From contig JAFGEL010000052.1 of NCBI GenBank assembly GCA_016931615.1, positions 19,834 through 83,833 of the forward strand: 64,000 nucleotides of DNA, written 5' to 3'. Of this stretch, positions 33,952-46,384 are shown one piece after another; position 1 is the stretch's first letter, and the number at the start of each line of letters is the position of its first letter. The translations under genes were made by a program, and so were the position numbers. A model generated the notes under the pieces. That model did no database searches. It was given only the letters and a program-made list of their open reading frames with translations, and was not told the DNA's origin. This stretch comes from Desulfuromonadales bacterium (lineage in GTDB: Bacteria > Desulfobacterota > Desulfuromonadia > Desulfuromonadales > Geopsychrobacteraceae).

Positions 33952-35444
33952 GGCTGAACAGTCGTGGTGCCACCATCCAGCCATGCTGCGACCAAACGGC
34001 TCCAGTCCTCTCTCGGACTGTCAAGAGTCAAGTGGGTAGCCTGTACCTGCTGCAGCAATGTATCCAGCATTAAATGAACTCTTTCAATGTCGACATCAGT
34101 AAAATGTTGATCATTGAAAGCGATCAGCCAGGCCATCTGGAAAGCGGCGGGCAATGGCGTCAAACGGTCCTGTTTCAGGATTTCGCGAAGAATCCTGCCC
34201 CGTTGAATGGCGACATCCATCGAAGCTTCCAGTTTTGCTCCAAAACGGGTAAAAACCTCCAACTCGAGAAACTGAAGGTAATCGAGCTTCATGCGCCCGG
34301 CTTCCTCTTTAATCCGCGGGTGCTGAGCCTGTCCGCCAATCCTTGAAACCGAGCGAGCGATGTCGATAGCGGGGCGGAAGCCTCCGGCAAAGAGTCCGCG
34401 ATCAAGATAAATCTGCCCGTCGGTAATGGAAATCAAGTTGGTGGGGATGTAGGCAGCAATTTCCCCCAGCTGGGTCTCTACGATCGGCAGCGCTGTCATA
34501 CTGCCGCCGCCATGGGCGGCATTCAGGCAGGTGGCACGTTCCAACAGTCGGGCATGGACTGAGAAGATATCTCCCGGGTAAGCTTCGCGTCCGGGCGGGC
34601 GCCGCAACAACAGAGACAGCTCCCGGTAGGTTTTGGCGTGGGTCGCCAAATCATCATAGACCACCAGAGTATCATGCCCCTGCTGCATCCAGAACTCGGC
34701 CACGGCACAGCCGCAAAAGGGGGCAAGGTGCTGCAAACCGGGCATACTGCTGGACTCAGCAACCACAACAGTCGTATGCTCCAAGGCCCCATAATCGCGC
34801 AGGGTCTCAATAACATTCACCACGGTTGAGCGTTTCTGGCCAATCAACACATAGACACAAAAAACATCCTTCCCGTTCTGATTGATGACGGCATCAAGCG
34901 CTAGAGCGCTGCGGCCAAGGCCATCGTCACCGACCAGCAACTGGCGCTGACCCTTGCCGACAGGAACCAGAGTATCAATAATTTTGACGCCCGTATAAAG
35001 GGGAGCATGCACAAAATCACGGTGAACAATAGGTGGCGCAGGAGTTTCCAGTCGCTGCCAGGCCGTGGGGGTAAGCTCTGGGCCGCCGTCGAGAGGGGCA
35101 GCCAGGGGATCGATGACTCTGCCGAGTAAATTGTTTCCAACCGGAATACTCAAACGCCGACCGGCAAGACGGACCGGGGTTCCCGAGGTCAGATCACTCG
35201 TTTCACGCAGGAGGATGGCACCGATGCGGGTTTCATTCAGGTCGAAAACCAGGGCCCGGCTACCATCCTCAAAATCCAGGATGTCATCCATAGCCGCTGA
35301 GGGAAGGCCGGTGACCCAGGTGATCCCGTCACCAACGGAGAGAACTTTGCCCCGCTCGGCAATCCGCAATGCCGGTTGATAACTTTCAAGCCAAGCGGCC
35401 TGTTGCGCCAAAGGACCGAGAGGCTCCGTGTTAGTAGGCCACAT
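33948..35444 (-). CDS. atpA: N-ATPase alpha subunit with degenerate P-loop
   Basis: F1 alpha subunit of 498 aa. Seen: the N-terminal barrel ([19 protein letters not shown]), [80 protein letters not shown], and [10 protein letters not shown] with the arginine finger that serves the beta site. Odd: the Walker A reads GDDGLGRS (residues 172-179) instead of GDRQTGKT, so the conserved Lys is Arg178 (codon CGC at 34911-34913). Alpha sites are non-catalytic, yet the lysine is nearly invariant. The ATG at 35444 has GGAG ahead; a GTG 21 nt upstream is an alternative. It overlaps atpF by 14 nt. Confidence 0.93.
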   Translation of the reverse strand: MWPTNTEPLGPLAQQAAWLESYQPALRIAERGKVLSVGDGITWVTGLPSAAMDDILDFEDGSRALVFDLNETRIGAILLRETSDLTSGTPVRLAGRRLSIPVGNNLLGRVIDPLAAPLDGGPELTPTAWQRLETPAPPIVHRDFVHAPLYTGVKIIDTLVPVGKGQRQLLVGDDGLGRSALALDAVINQNGKDVFCVYVLIGQKRSTVVNVIETLRDYGALEHTTVVVAESSSMPGLQHLAPFCGCAVAEFWMQQGHDTLVVYDDLATHAKTYRELSLLLRRPPGREAYPGDIFSVHARLLERATCLNAAHGGGSMTALPIVETQLGEIAAYIPTNLISITDGQIYLDRGLFAGGFRPAIDIARSVSRIGGQAQHPRIKEEAGRMKLDYLQFLELEVFTRFGAKLEASMDVAIQRGRILREILKQDRLTPLPAAFQMAWLIAFNDQHFTDVDIERVHLMLDTLLQQVQATHLTLDSPREDWSRLVAAWLDGGTTTVQP

Positions 35445-36180
35445 GGGCAAACTCCGCAAACCCACTCAAATCGTCTTTGATACTTGCATACAGAACCCAT
35501 GATCCGATGGTAACACGTAAGCCCGCCAGGAGTTCAGCATCCTCTTCAAAATGAACTCTGGTCTCAAGTCCGCTGACCTTGATGAGAGCCTCTTTCAACG
35601 CCTGTCGTTGAGCGGCTGACAAGCGATAGGCACTGACGACTGAAATCACCTCAGGACCTTCTCCCCTTTGGTTTTTCAAGGCCAGAGCCTGATCATCTGA
35701 AAGTGCTGACAAGCCGTGCAGCAAGAGCGTTAACAGACGCGCTTCCAGCTCCGGCCCTGCTGCCTGGGAAAGCAGCCGCGTCGCAAATTGTGCCCCCTGC
35801 AACAAGGCACGATGTTCAAGCTCGTGTTGCGCCTTGGTTCGCTGACGCGACTCCTTGGCCTGAGTTTTTTCACGTTCCTGAGCCAAGGCGGACGTCAATG
35901 CTTCCAGCCGTCGCAATCGTTCTTCATTAAGCTCCTGCGCCAGAACTTCTCTGGCTTGCTGACGCTCCTGATCCCAGACGGCGAGACGGTTTTCATATTC
36001 GGACCTCAGCTGTTCGGCCTCTTCATTCATGTGTCTGGCAGCACTGATTTTCTCCTCAACAGCGGCGCGACGACGGGCCAGTACATCCAGAACCGGTTGG
36101 TAAAGAAAGTGCTTTAAAATCCACACCAGGATGAGGAAATTAATGATCTCCAGCAAAAAAGTGGACCAGCTCAGTTCCAA
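35431..36180 (-). CDS. atpF: N-ATPase b subunit fused to a delta-like domain
   Basis: Peripheral stalk protein of 249 aa. Seen: one N-terminal membrane helix (about 8-26), a long charged coiled coil to about residue 130, then a globular part ending in [21 protein letters not shown], which is the C-terminal signature of the delta (OSCP) subunit. The same fusion is known in N-ATPases, and explains why no separate atpH lies in this operon. It starts 52 nt after atpE and overlaps atpA. Confidence 0.88.
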   Translation of the reverse strand: MELSWSTFLLEIINFLILVWILKHFLYQPVLDVLARRRAAVEEKISAARHMNEEAEQLRSEYENRLAVWDQERQQAREVLAQELNEERLRRLEALTSALAQEREKTQAKESRQRTKAQHELEHRALLQGAQFATRLLSQAAGPELEARLLTLLLHGLSALSDDQALALKNQRGEGPEVISVVSAYRLSAAQRQALKEALIKVSGLETRVHFEEDAELLAGLRVTIGSWVLYASIKDDLSGFAEFAHVAY

Positions 36181-36232
36181 AACAATGATCCTTTACAGCT
36201 ATGTGATCGTTTGCTACCCGTGCAATTCCCAC

Positions 36233-37190
<958 letters not shown>

Positions 37191-37468
37191 GAGTCATTCT
37201 CTCAGGAAAAGATAGACATTCAAGGCGCCACAGATCAATCCGGCGACAATAAAACCCATTGTCCAGCGCACCGAATAGCCATCCGCTAAAGAGTCCAGCC
37301 AGAGCCCCAGATAGGCCCCACCAATCAGCGGCAGAACAAACAACAGCCCCAACGTTCCGATATAAACCGTCTGGCTGAAAATATTCGCCCGCCTGTTTTT
37401 GGCATCCTCTATGCGCCGCGTCTGCTTTTTAATCTGCTTCTGCAGATCATCCAGCTGCGGCATCCGGT

Positions 37469-39273
<1,805 letters not shown>

Positions 39274-39382
39274 TTAAATTATACAACCAAATGTCAACAT
39301 TCATATTCGAACAGCAGATATTTTCAGGATGTCCCACGGTCATAATTAAGAATCCGCAGGTAAAATCAGGCAGACGTGACAA

Positions 39383-39414
39383 ATCGCCCTGGCCGGCTCA
39401 GCGGCCAGGGCGAT
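39383..39414 (-). terminator. terminator of ychF
   Basis: A perfect 13-bp stem (39383-39395 with 39402-39414) with a 6-nt loop, followed on the minus strand by a short U-run. It is about 20 nt beyond the ychF stop, and upstream of atpD. Confidence 0.6.
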
Positions 39415-39433
39415 CATTGCCTAAAGGAGGAAT

Positions 39434-40528
39434 TCACACATTAAAGCGGAAATGCATCACATCTCCGTCAACAACCCGGTAGTCTTTGCCTTCCAGCCTG
39501 AGCAGGCCTTTTTCTTTGGCCCCAACCTCGCCGCCGGAATTGACGTAATCATCATAAGCGGTCACTTCAGCGCGAATAAATCCTTTTTCAAAGTCGCTAT
39601 GAATAACACCGGCCGCTTTGGGAGCCAGAGCGCCGTCACTGACTGTCCAGGCCCGTACCTCTTTGGGACCCGCGGTGAAGTAGGTGATGAGCCCGAGCAA
39701 GCGATAGCCGGCCTGAATCATGCGATCAAGCCCTGACTCACCAAGCCCGAGTTCCTTGAGAAAGTCCTGTTTTTCATCACTGTCCAGTTCGGCGACTTCC
39801 GCTTCAATTTTACCGCAGATTGTGACCATCTCCGCCCCCTCTGCCAAGGCATGATCACGAACCTTCTGAACAAAGGGATGCTGCCCGTCAAGGTCGTCTT
39901 CGGCAACATTGGCCACATAAAGGATCGGCTTCATGGTGATTAAATGCAGTTCAGCGATAGCTTTGCGTTCCTCAGGCTCAAGTTGAGCAGCCCGTGCCGG
40001 CTGACCTTCGTTCAACAAGGCGGTAATTTTTTCGAGCACCTGCAATTCCAGCTGAAGCTTCTTATCGCCGCTTTTAGCCTGTTTTTTCCCGCGCAGAATG
40101 CGTTTTTCGACACTCTCCAGGTCAGCCAGATTCAATTCCGTCTGGATCACTTCGATGTCGCGCAGTGGATCAACGTCACCATCCACATGCACGACATTGT
40201 CATCTTCAAAACAACGAACGATATGCGCTATGGCATCAACCTGGCGGATATGTCCGAGAAACTGATTTCCGAGCCCTTCGCCTTGACTGGCACCGCGCAC
40301 TAATCCGGCAATATCGACAAACTCCATCGTCGTCGGGACAATTTCCTTCGGATTAACAATTTCCGCCAGTTTATCCAGCCGCGCATCGGGAACAGCGACA
40401 ACCCCGACATTTGGCTCAATCGTGCAGAAAGGATAATTGGCAGATTCCGCACCGGCCGACGTAATGGCATTAAAAATTGTCGATTTACCGACATTCGGCA
40501 GGCCGACGATACCGCACTTAAAACCCAT
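39434..40528 (-). CDS. ychF: redox-regulated ATPase YchF (OLA1 family)
   Basis: TRAFAC-class P-loop NTPase of 364 aa that prefers ATP and associates with ribosomes. Seen: G1 [14 protein letters not shown] (9-22), [13 protein letters not shown]3 [17 protein letters not shown], the atypical specificity motif NVAEDD in place of NKxD, and the TGS domain with [12 protein letters not shown] and the conserved end [15 protein letters not shown]. Family length is usual. Flanked by terminators on both sides, it looks like a separate transcription unit between the pyrophosphatase and the atp operon. Confidence 0.96.
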   Translation of the reverse strand: MGFKCGIVGLPNVGKSTIFNAITSAGAESANYPFCTIEPNVGVVAVPDARLDKLAEIVNPKEIVPTTMEFVDIAGLVRGASQGEGLGNQFLGHIRQVDAIAHIVRCFEDDNVVHVDGDVDPLRDIEVIQTELNLADLESVEKRILRGKKQAKSGDKKLQLELQVLEKITALLNEGQPARAAQLEPEERKAIAELHLITMKPILYVANVAEDDLDGQHPFVQKVRDHALAEGAEMVTICGKIEAEVAELDSDEKQDFLKELGLGESGLDRMIQAGYRLLGLITYFTAGPKEVRAWTVSDGALAPKAAGVIHSDFEKGFIRAEVTAYDDYVNSGGEVGAKEKGLLRLEGKDYRVVDGDVMHFRFNV

Positions 40529-40541
40529 GACAAGTCCCTCT

Positions 40542-40578
40542 AAAAACTGATAGCCGGGCCTCGAGGCCCGGCTATCAG
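40542..40578 (-). terminator. intrinsic terminator of hppA
   Basis: A perfect 14-bp stem (40547-40560 with 40565-40578) with a TCGA loop, followed on the minus strand by five U residues. It lies 25 nt after the pyrophosphatase stop and before ychF. Confidence 0.92.
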
Positions 40579-40603
40579 ATGATTCACTGTCGTAAAAGCG
40601 TTC

Positions 40604-42619
40604 TTAAACAAGCAGCGGCGCAATAACCAGCGAGACAACGCTCATCAACTTGATGAGAATATTCATCGCGGGCCCCGAAGTATCTTTGAAGGGATCGCCG
40701 ACCGTATCACCGATAACCGCTGCAGCATGAGCTTCACCGCCCTTGCCTTCGCCCTCGAGCTGTCCGCTCTCGATGTATTTTTTGGCGTTGTCCCAGGCAC
40801 CGCCACCATTAGACATCATCAGTGCCAGAAGCACACCGGCCAGAGTCGCACCGGCCAGCATACCACCGAGGGCTTCCTTGCCCAGCAGAAACCCGATCAG
40901 AACCGGAGCGACAACGGCAACAACACCGGGCAGAATCATTTCCCTCAAAGCCGCCTTTGCCGAAATATCGACACAGCGCTGCGAATCCGGCTTGACCCCT
41001 TCTTTACCTTCAAGCAGCCCCGGAGTCTCGCGGAACTGGCGACGGATTTCATCAACCATAGCTCCGGCGGCACGACCAACGCTGGTCATGGTCAAAGCGC
41101 CGATAAAGAACGGCAATGCCCCACCGATCAACAGGCCGATGACAACCATCGGGTTGATCAGGTTAATGCTTTCAAGACCGACGGTTGTGGCATAAGCGGA
41201 GAACAACGCCAGGGCAGTCAGAGCCGCGGAGCCGATCGCAAAACCTTTGCCGATGGCAGCCGTGGTGTTACCGATAGCGTCGAGTCCGTCGGTAATTTTC
41301 CGCACATCCGGACCAAGACCGGCCATTTCCGAAATTCCGCCGGCGTTATCAGCGATCGGACCGTAGGCGTCAACGGTCATGGTGACACCAACAGTGGCCA
41401 GCATTCCGACGGCCGCAATGCCGATGCCGTAGAGACCGGCAAAATAATTGGCGATAAAAATCCCGACAGCAATGATGATAATCGGCAAGGCAGTGGATTC
41501 CAGGCCTACGGCTAAACCGGTAATAATATTGGTCGCCGGACCTGTTTTACTGGCTTCGGCAATCCGTGCAACCGGAGCATGGGCCGTGTAATATTCCGTC
41601 ACCTGACCGATGGCGATTCCAGCCAGAGTACCGGCAAGAATAGCCCAGAAAATCCCCGTGTTCAGACCGGCAATCTTGATGTAAATGAATGCGGCCACAA
41701 GGAAACCGGCAGCAGCAACAAAAGTCGTATAATGCAGCGCTTTAGCCGGATCCATACCTTTAAGAACCTTCATGGAAGCGATACCAAGCACAGAGAAGAC
41801 CAACCCGATCATGGCCAGAGCCAGTGGCAGGAGCATTGCGCTCGATTGTACTGCAGCGCCGACACCCAGTTTACCAAGCAACTCGGGACCAGCCGCGGCG
41901 GCAATCGCCATAGTCGCAATAATGGAACCGACATAGGATTCGAAAATATCCGCGCCCATACCGGCAGTATCACCGACACAGTCACCGACGTTATCGGCAA
42001 TGACACCCGGGTTACGTGGATCATCTTCCGGGATACCGGCTTCAACCTTACCGACCAGGTCAGCACCGACATCAGCGGCTTTCGTATAAATGCCGCCACC
42101 GACGCGGGCAAACAGGGCGATCGATGAAGCTCCCATGGCAAAACCATTAATATATTTTGCCGTTTCCGGGCTGCCGCCAAAAAACACGTAGGCAATGCCG
42201 ACGCCGACCAGGCCCAGAGAAGCAACAGCGAGGCCCATGACCGCGCCACCATTAAAGGAGACCTCCAGAGCTTTAGCCTGACCATGGGCGCGAGCAGCTT
42301 CAGACGTTCTGACATTGGCCCGGGTCGCTGCTTTCATGCCGATAAAGCCGCAGGTCATTGAACAGACAGCACCGCCAAGAAAAGCCAGGGCGGTCTGAAA
42401 ACTCATTGCTATCGAGATCAGAATAAAAACCACAACAATGAAAATTGCCAGGACACGATATTCCCGCCCGAGAAATGCCATGGCACCAGCATGGATATCA
42501 TCAGAAATCTCATGCATTCTTTCATCACCAACCGGCTGCGCCTTAACAATATTGTAAAGCACAATCGCGATCACAAATCCGACTACTCCCAGGATAGGAG
42601 CCCACATTTGCAGTTGCAT
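40604..42619 (-). CDS. hppA: membrane-bound ion-translocating pyrophosphatase, K+-dependent type
   Basis: Pumps H+ or Na+ with energy from PPi hydrolysis; 671 aa with about 16 helices. Seen: the substrate motif region [30 protein letters not shown] followed by [20 protein letters not shown], a second acidic set [17 protein letters not shown], and the C-terminal [13 protein letters not shown]. The segment [16 protein letters not shown] has Ala and Gly at the positions that are Lys and Thr in K+-independent enzymes, so it should need K+. Whether it pumps Na+ or H+ is not clear from sequence. It stands next to pth and upstream of ychF. Confidence 0.95.
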   Translation of the reverse strand: MQLQMWAPILGVVGFVIAIVLYNIVKAQPVGDERMHEISDDIHAGAMAFLGREYRVLAIFIVVVFILISIAMSFQTALAFLGGAVCSMTCGFIGMKAATRANVRTSEAARAHGQAKALEVSFNGGAVMGLAVASLGLVGVGIAYVFFGGSPETAKYINGFAMGASSIALFARVGGGIYTKAADVGADLVGKVEAGIPEDDPRNPGVIADNVGDCVGDTAGMGADIFESYVGSIIATMAIAAAAGPELLGKLGVGAAVQSSAMLLPLALAMIGLVFSVLGIASMKVLKGMDPAKALHYTTFVAAAGFLVAAFIYIKIAGLNTGIFWAILAGTLAGIAIGQVTEYYTAHAPVARIAEASKTGPATNIITGLAVGLESTALPIIIIAVGIFIANYFAGLYGIGIAAVGMLATVGVTMTVDAYGPIADNAGGISEMAGLGPDVRKITDGLDAIGNTTAAIGKGFAIGSAALTALALFSAYATTVGLESINLINPMVVIGLLIGGALPFFIGALTMTSVGRAAGAMVDEIRRQFRETPGLLEGKEGVKPDSQRCVDISAKAALREMILPGVVAVVAPVLIGFLLGKEALGGMLAGATLAGVLLALMMSNGGGAWDNAKKYIESGQLEGEGKGGEAHAAAVIGDTVGDPFKDTSGPAMNILIKLMSVVSLVIAPLLV

Positions 42620-42651
42620 CTGTTTTTGCCTCTCTTCGTTTGTGTTTAAAG

Positions 42652-43224
42652 TTAATCGTACAGGTTATAACTGTTGTATGAATTCATCGCAGCAACGACT
42701 CCGTCAACCAGAATCTTTTCTGCAGCTTCGGCAGCGACATCAAGAAGTGTCGACAACCCTTTTTGTTCATCGGGAGCAAAGCGACTCAGCACATGGCCGG
42801 TAATATTGCCGTGCTCGGGCCTGCCGATGCCGATGCGCAGACGAACAAAGTTGTCAATACCAAGCTTGGCGACAATGTCTCTGAGGCCATTGTGCCCCCC
42901 GTGCCCACCACCGGGTTTAATTCTTATACGGCCGAAAGACAGATCCAGATCGTCATAAATCACAATCAAATCCCCCGGAGTCAATCCGAGGGACTGGTAA
43001 GCAGCATTTACACTGGAACCACTGCAATTCATGAAAGTCTGGGGTAGAAGGACCGTAGTCTCCTGGACAACTAGGCGGCCGACTCCGTAAATCCCCTGGT
43101 AACCTTTTTTTTTCAGAGCAATCCGGTGGCGCTGGGCAACCTGTTCCGCAACCATAAAGCCGACATTGTGCCGGGTCGCCTGATATTTTTCTCCGGGGTT
43201 TCCCAGTCCGACCAGTAATTTCAC
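42652..43224 (-). CDS. pth: peptidyl-tRNA hydrolase
   Basis: Frees tRNA from prematurely dropped peptidyl-tRNA; 190 aa. Seen: [20 protein letters not shown] with the catalytic His (His19 of the RHNVG motif), [40 protein letters not shown] with the paired His residues, and [11 protein letters not shown]. All active-site residues are present. It follows rplY by 21 nt, the typical rplY-pth arrangement. Confidence 0.96.
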   Translation of the reverse strand: MKLLVGLGNPGEKYQATRHNVGFMVAEQVAQRHRIALKKKGYQGIYGVGRLVVQETTVLLPQTFMNCSGSSVNAAYQSLGLTPGDLIVIYDDLDLSFGRIRIKPGGGHGGHNGLRDIVAKLGIDNFVRLRIGIGRPEHGNITGHVLSRFAPDEQKGLSTLLDVAAEAAEKILVDGVVAAMNSYNSYNLYD

Positions 43225-43245
43225 CGCTCAACCAGACAGAAGTGA

Positions 43246-43878
43246 TTAATTACTCTCTTCATCCTCGGCAGCAGCAGCCTCTTCACCCTCACCGCCATCT
43301 TCGGTTGCGACAACTTCTTCCTTATGACCGACAACGGTAATGACGGTAAAGTTGACATCATGAACCAGCTCAACCGCCTCCGGGACCTGCACCTCTTCGA
43401 TGTGGACCGTGTCGCCAATCTCAAGGGCTTCAACATTGATATCAATAGCCTGGGGGACTTCCGTCGGCAGACACAGGACTTCAAGTTCCTTACGAATCAG
43501 CTGCAGTGAACCACCCATTTTCTGTCCGGCCGAAGTACCGACAACGTTCACAGGCACCATAAAAGTCGACTTCTGCTGCAGGTTGATAGCGTGAAAATCG
43601 GCACTGATCATTTCCCTGCGAAGCGGATGGAAATCTGCATCTTTAAGCACGACAACCTTGCCGTCAATTGCCGGTGCCCCTTTCAGGGTCATCAGGGTAT
43701 TCCAACCAGCCTCACCTGAAAGAGCATTTTCAAGCTCCTTGGGATCGACGACAATCGCCTGAGCATCAAGATTTTTACCATAGACAACAGCCGGCAGCTT
43801 ACCGTCCGCGCGTAATTTACGCGCAACGCCCTTACCGCTTGCCTCACGAATTTCTACATTCAGTTCTACCTGGGCCAT
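43246..43878 (-). CDS. rplY: 50S ribosomal protein L25/general stress protein Ctc
   Basis: 5S rRNA-binding protein of 210 aa, the long Ctc form with an N-terminal L25 domain (about 1-95; REASGKGVARKLRADGKLPAVVYG) and a C-terminal TL5-like domain ending in an acidic Glu/Ala-rich tail. It lies between prs and pth on the same strand, the common cell-wall/RNA metabolism string in this order. Confidence 0.95.
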   Translation of the reverse strand: MAQVELNVEIREASGKGVARKLRADGKLPAVVYGKNLDAQAIVVDPKELENALSGEAGWNTLMTLKGAPAIDGKVVVLKDADFHPLRREMISADFHAINLQQKSTFMVPVNVVGTSAGQKMGGSLQLIRKELEVLCLPTEVPQAIDINVEALEIGDTVHIEEVQVPEAVELVHDVNFTVITVVGHKEEVVATEDGGEGEEAAAAEDEESN

Positions 43879-43927
43879 CTAATTTATCCTCCCTTAACTT
43901 GGGTCGTGTCCTGATGATACTTATCAA

Positions 43928-44860
43928 CTAAACAAACAGCGAACTGACCGATTCAGCGTTATTGATTCTGCGTATCGCTTCAGCCAGAAGGTGGCTGACG
44001 GACAGAGGCTGCAACCGGTCACATTGTTCGACCTTACTTTGAACCGGAATGGTATCGGTAATAAACACTTTCTCCAGCGGACTCGCGATAATCCTGTCGA
44101 GTGCCGGGCCGGATAAAACACCGTGAGTCGCACAGGCGTAAACGGCAACAGCGCCCTTATCCTGTAACGCCTGAGCCGCGGTACAGAGAGTGCCTGCCGT
44201 ATCGATCATGTCATCGATGATGACACAGGTCTTATCTTTGACATCGCCGATAATATGCATTACCTCTGAGACATTGGGCCCGCTGCGGCGTTTATCAATG
44301 ATCGCCAGGCCCGCATTCAGGCGTTTGGCAAAAGCACGCGCACGCTCAGTCCCCCCCGCATCAGGGGAAACCACGACCAATTCACCGAAACCCTGCTGAC
44401 GGATTTCATCGAGCATAACCGGAGCGGCGTAAATATGATCAACCGGAATATCGAAAAAACCCTGAATCTGCCCGGCATGAAGATCCATGGTCAGCAGACG
44501 ATCAATTCCGGCAACCGACATCAGATCAGCAACCAGCTTAGCCGTGATCGGAGCCCGCGGAGCCACCTTCCGATCCTGCCTGGCATAGCCGAAATAAGGG
44601 ACAACAGCATTAATTCGCGAGGCCGAAGCCCTTTTCAGAGCATCCACCATGACCAGCAGTTCCATCAGGTTATTATTTGCAGGAGAGCAGGTTGACTGGA
44701 TCACGTAAACGTCGCGGCCGCGAACATTCTCCCCAATTTCGACCATCACTTCACCATCGGAAAAAGTTCTGACTTTGGCATTTCCCAAAGGCACGGCAAG
44801 ATGATGACAGATAGCCCTGGCGAGTGGCTCATTCGCATTGCCGGTAAAAATTTTAAACAT
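43928..44860 (-). CDS. prs: ribose-phosphate pyrophosphokinase
   Basis: Makes PRPP from ribose-5-phosphate and ATP for nucleotide, histidine and tryptophan synthesis; 310 aa. Seen: [17 protein letters not shown], the ATP/flexible-loop segment [30 protein letters not shown], and the PRPP-binding [10 protein letters not shown]. The frame is open 24 codons more, but the ATG at 44860 matches the family start, with AGAGGA upstream. It follows tRNA-Gln on the same strand. Its product serves hisG, which is in the same window. Confidence 0.96.
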   Translation of the reverse strand: MFKIFTGNANEPLARAICHHLAVPLGNAKVRTFSDGEVMVEIGENVRGRDVYVIQSTCSPANNNLMELLVMVDALKRASASRINAVVPYFGYARQDRKVAPRAPITAKLVADLMSVAGIDRLLTMDLHAGQIQGFFDIPVDHIYAAPVMLDEIRQQGFGELVVVSPDAGGTERARAFAKRLNAGLAIIDKRRSGPNVSEVMHIIGDVKDKTCVIIDDMIDTAGTLCTAAQALQDKGAVAVYACATHGVLSGPALDRIIASPLEKVFITDTIPVQSKVEQCDRLQPLSVSHLLAEAIRRINNAESVSSLFV

Positions 44861-44955
44861 TCCCACGATCCTCTGTCCGTTCTGGTTGAAAAATATAAAA
44901 ATGGCTGGATCGTGCCGACAGAATCCAACCAAACCGTTTTATGGACACAAGTAAA

Positions 44956-45030
44956 TGGCTGGGGCGCCAGGATTCGAACCTGGGAATGCCGGAATCAAAA
45001 TCCGGTGCCTTACCGCTTGGCGACGCCCCA
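44956..45030 (-). tRNA. tRNA-Gln (anticodon TTG)
   Basis: 75 nt including an encoded CCA end. Reads TGGGGCG at the 5' end pairing with CGCCCCA, D-arm GCCAAGCGGTAAGGC, anticodon arm CCGGA-TTTTGAT-TCCGG with anticodon TTG, and T-arm CCAGG-TTCGAAT-CCTGG. It sits between ispE and prs on the same strand, probably cut out of a longer transcript. Confidence 0.97.
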
Positions 45031-45128
45031 ATAATTTGACAACCCCCGACCTCAGCCGGTCAGGACCGGCAGTTTCTACCTGAGTTCATCTCGCTTGTCA
45101 AGTCTGAGCGGACAAAGCGCATTCAAAT

Positions 45129-45980
45129 TCACAGCGGTTCAACGGGAAAAACCGACCAGTCTGAGCAGCCCTTCAGGGCTTCCCCAGCTTCAGCCGCTGC
45201 CGCAAAATCGTCGAACACAGCAAAAACGGTCGAACCGCTACCTGACATCAGGGCCCCTGCAGCACCGAGATCCAGAAGCGCCTGTTTGACGGTCTCAATA
45301 ACAGGGTAGCGGGCTAAAGTGACCGGCTCCAGGTCGTTCTTCAAAGCCCGGCATAAATCTGACCTGGTCAGAATAGAAAACCTTGGAAGGTTAGCTAGTT
45401 CCCCTCCTCTTGTCAACTGCAAACTTTGATAAACCTCGGCCGTAGAAACTGCAATGCCGGGGTTAACCAGCAGATAGGCAACCCGGGGCAACGGAGGAAT
45501 TTCTTCCAGTTGTATTCCTGTCCCTGTGGCCCAGGCCGCAGAGCCAAAAACAAAAAAAGGCACATCAGCCCCCAGTCGGCTACCGAACTCCTGCAACTCC
45601 CCACGGCTGTAGCCCAGGTTCAGCATCTCATTCAGAGCGAGTAAAACGGTTGCCGCGTTGGAAGAACCGCCGCCCAGACCCGCAGCAACCGGGATATGCT
45701 TTTCAATTTCAATATCCACTCCAGGAGGACTGACGACCCCGTTCAACAGTAATCGTGCAGCCTTTTCGGCGATGTTTGCTTCCCCCTGCGGGAGCAGGAC
45801 TCCGGAACAGGAAACCCTGATCCCCGGCTGACCACCACAACGAATACGCACCACATCATAGAGGCTGACAGCCTGCATGATCATAGCCACTTCATGATAG
45901 CCGTCCATACGTCGCCCCAGAACATGGAGACATAGATTTATTTTGGCTGGAGCCCGGTACACTTTAAACTCTGCATTCAT
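45129..45980 (-). CDS. ispE: 4-diphosphocytidyl-2-C-methyl-D-erythritol kinase
   Basis: GHMP kinase of the MEP isoprenoid pathway; 283 aa. Seen: APAKINLCLHVLGRRMDGYHEV with Lys and Asn at the substrate site, the ATP-binding loop PVAAGLGGGSSNAAT (about 90-104), and the C-terminal GALMSGSGSTVFAVF. The frame begins at a TTG two codons earlier, but the ATG at 45980 with GGGAG ahead is preferred. The order ispE, tRNA-Gln, prs, rplY, pth is typical for Geobacter relatives. Confidence 0.95.
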   Translation of the reverse strand: MNAEFKVYRAPAKINLCLHVLGRRMDGYHEVAMIMQAVSLYDVVRIRCGGQPGIRVSCSGVLLPQGEANIAEKAARLLLNGVVSPPGVDIEIEKHIPVAAGLGGGSSNAATVLLALNEMLNLGYSRGELQEFGSRLGADVPFFVFGSAAWATGTGIQLEEIPPLPRVAYLLVNPGIAVSTAEVYQSLQLTRGGELANLPRFSILTRSDLCRALKNDLEPVTLARYPVIETVKQALLDLGAAGALMSGSGSTVFAVFDDFAAAAEAGEALKGCSDWSVFPVEPL

Positions 45981-46145
45981 CCACAAAATCTCCCATCAAA
46001 TCAGTTCTCTACTCTCACTCAGGGGAGTCAGCCTGTCAAGCCGCCCGAAAGACAAAACAGCGACCCAGTCCACTGGCAGTCGGAACCCCTGAATAAATCG
46101 GTAAAAAACAAAACCGGGTTATATCTGTAAAGGGTCCTGGACCGA

Positions 46146-46187
46146 TAATGGCCAATTTCAGCCACAGCGGGCCAAGCCTGGCCATTA
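46146..46187. promoter_or_regulatory. inverted repeat, candidate enhancer-binding site for the TRAP operon
   Basis: TAATGGCCA (46146-46154) and TGGCCATTA (46179-46187), perfect arms 24 nt apart. The element sits 95-137 nt upstream of the -24 element, the usual distance for a sigma-54 activator. The spacing also allows a hairpin, so the binding role is inference. Confidence 0.45.
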
Positions 46188-46281
46188 GACAATCCTATGA
46201 AAGCCCGAAAAGACCGGTCACCCTGTCAATAAGTCGCTGTAAATACAGAATCGATTAAAAAAAATAACACGATTATAAAAA

Positions 46282-46297
46282 TGGCATCATCTTTGCC
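46282..46297 (+). promoter_or_regulatory. sigma-54 (-24/-12) promoter of the TRAP operon
   Basis: TGGCAT-CATCT-TTGCC: GG at 46283-46284 and GC at 46295-46296 with exactly 10 nt between, close to consensus TGGCAC-N5-TTGC. Transcription would start near 46308, about 77 nt before the first gene. DctB/DctD-type control of dicarboxylate TRAP or DctA genes through sigma-54 is well known. Confidence 0.65.
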
Positions 46298-46384
46298 AAA
46301 GCATAGACCGTCAAAGAAATAGAAACCTATTTTGCCAGAGTCCGGACTTGGGTAAGTTCAGAACCTGAAAGACCTGTTTTTGTC

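Larger units (their letters stand above)
45981..46384. other. 404-nt divergent regulatory region of ispE and the TRAP operon
   Basis: No ORF. Contains an inverted repeat with 9-bp arms (46146-46187) and a sigma-54 type promoter at 46282-46297 pointing into the TRAP operon; both are listed separately. The ispE promoter is not obvious. Confidence 0.6.

Noticed and set aside
40727-41515. 262-codon plus-strand frame
   Set aside because: Antisense shadow of the pyrophosphatase gene, rich in Gly, Asn and Asp; no family resemblance.
45055-45070. terminator between ispE and tRNA-Gln
   Set aside because: The GCCGGT/ACCGGC stem is only 6 bp and has no U-tract on either strand.
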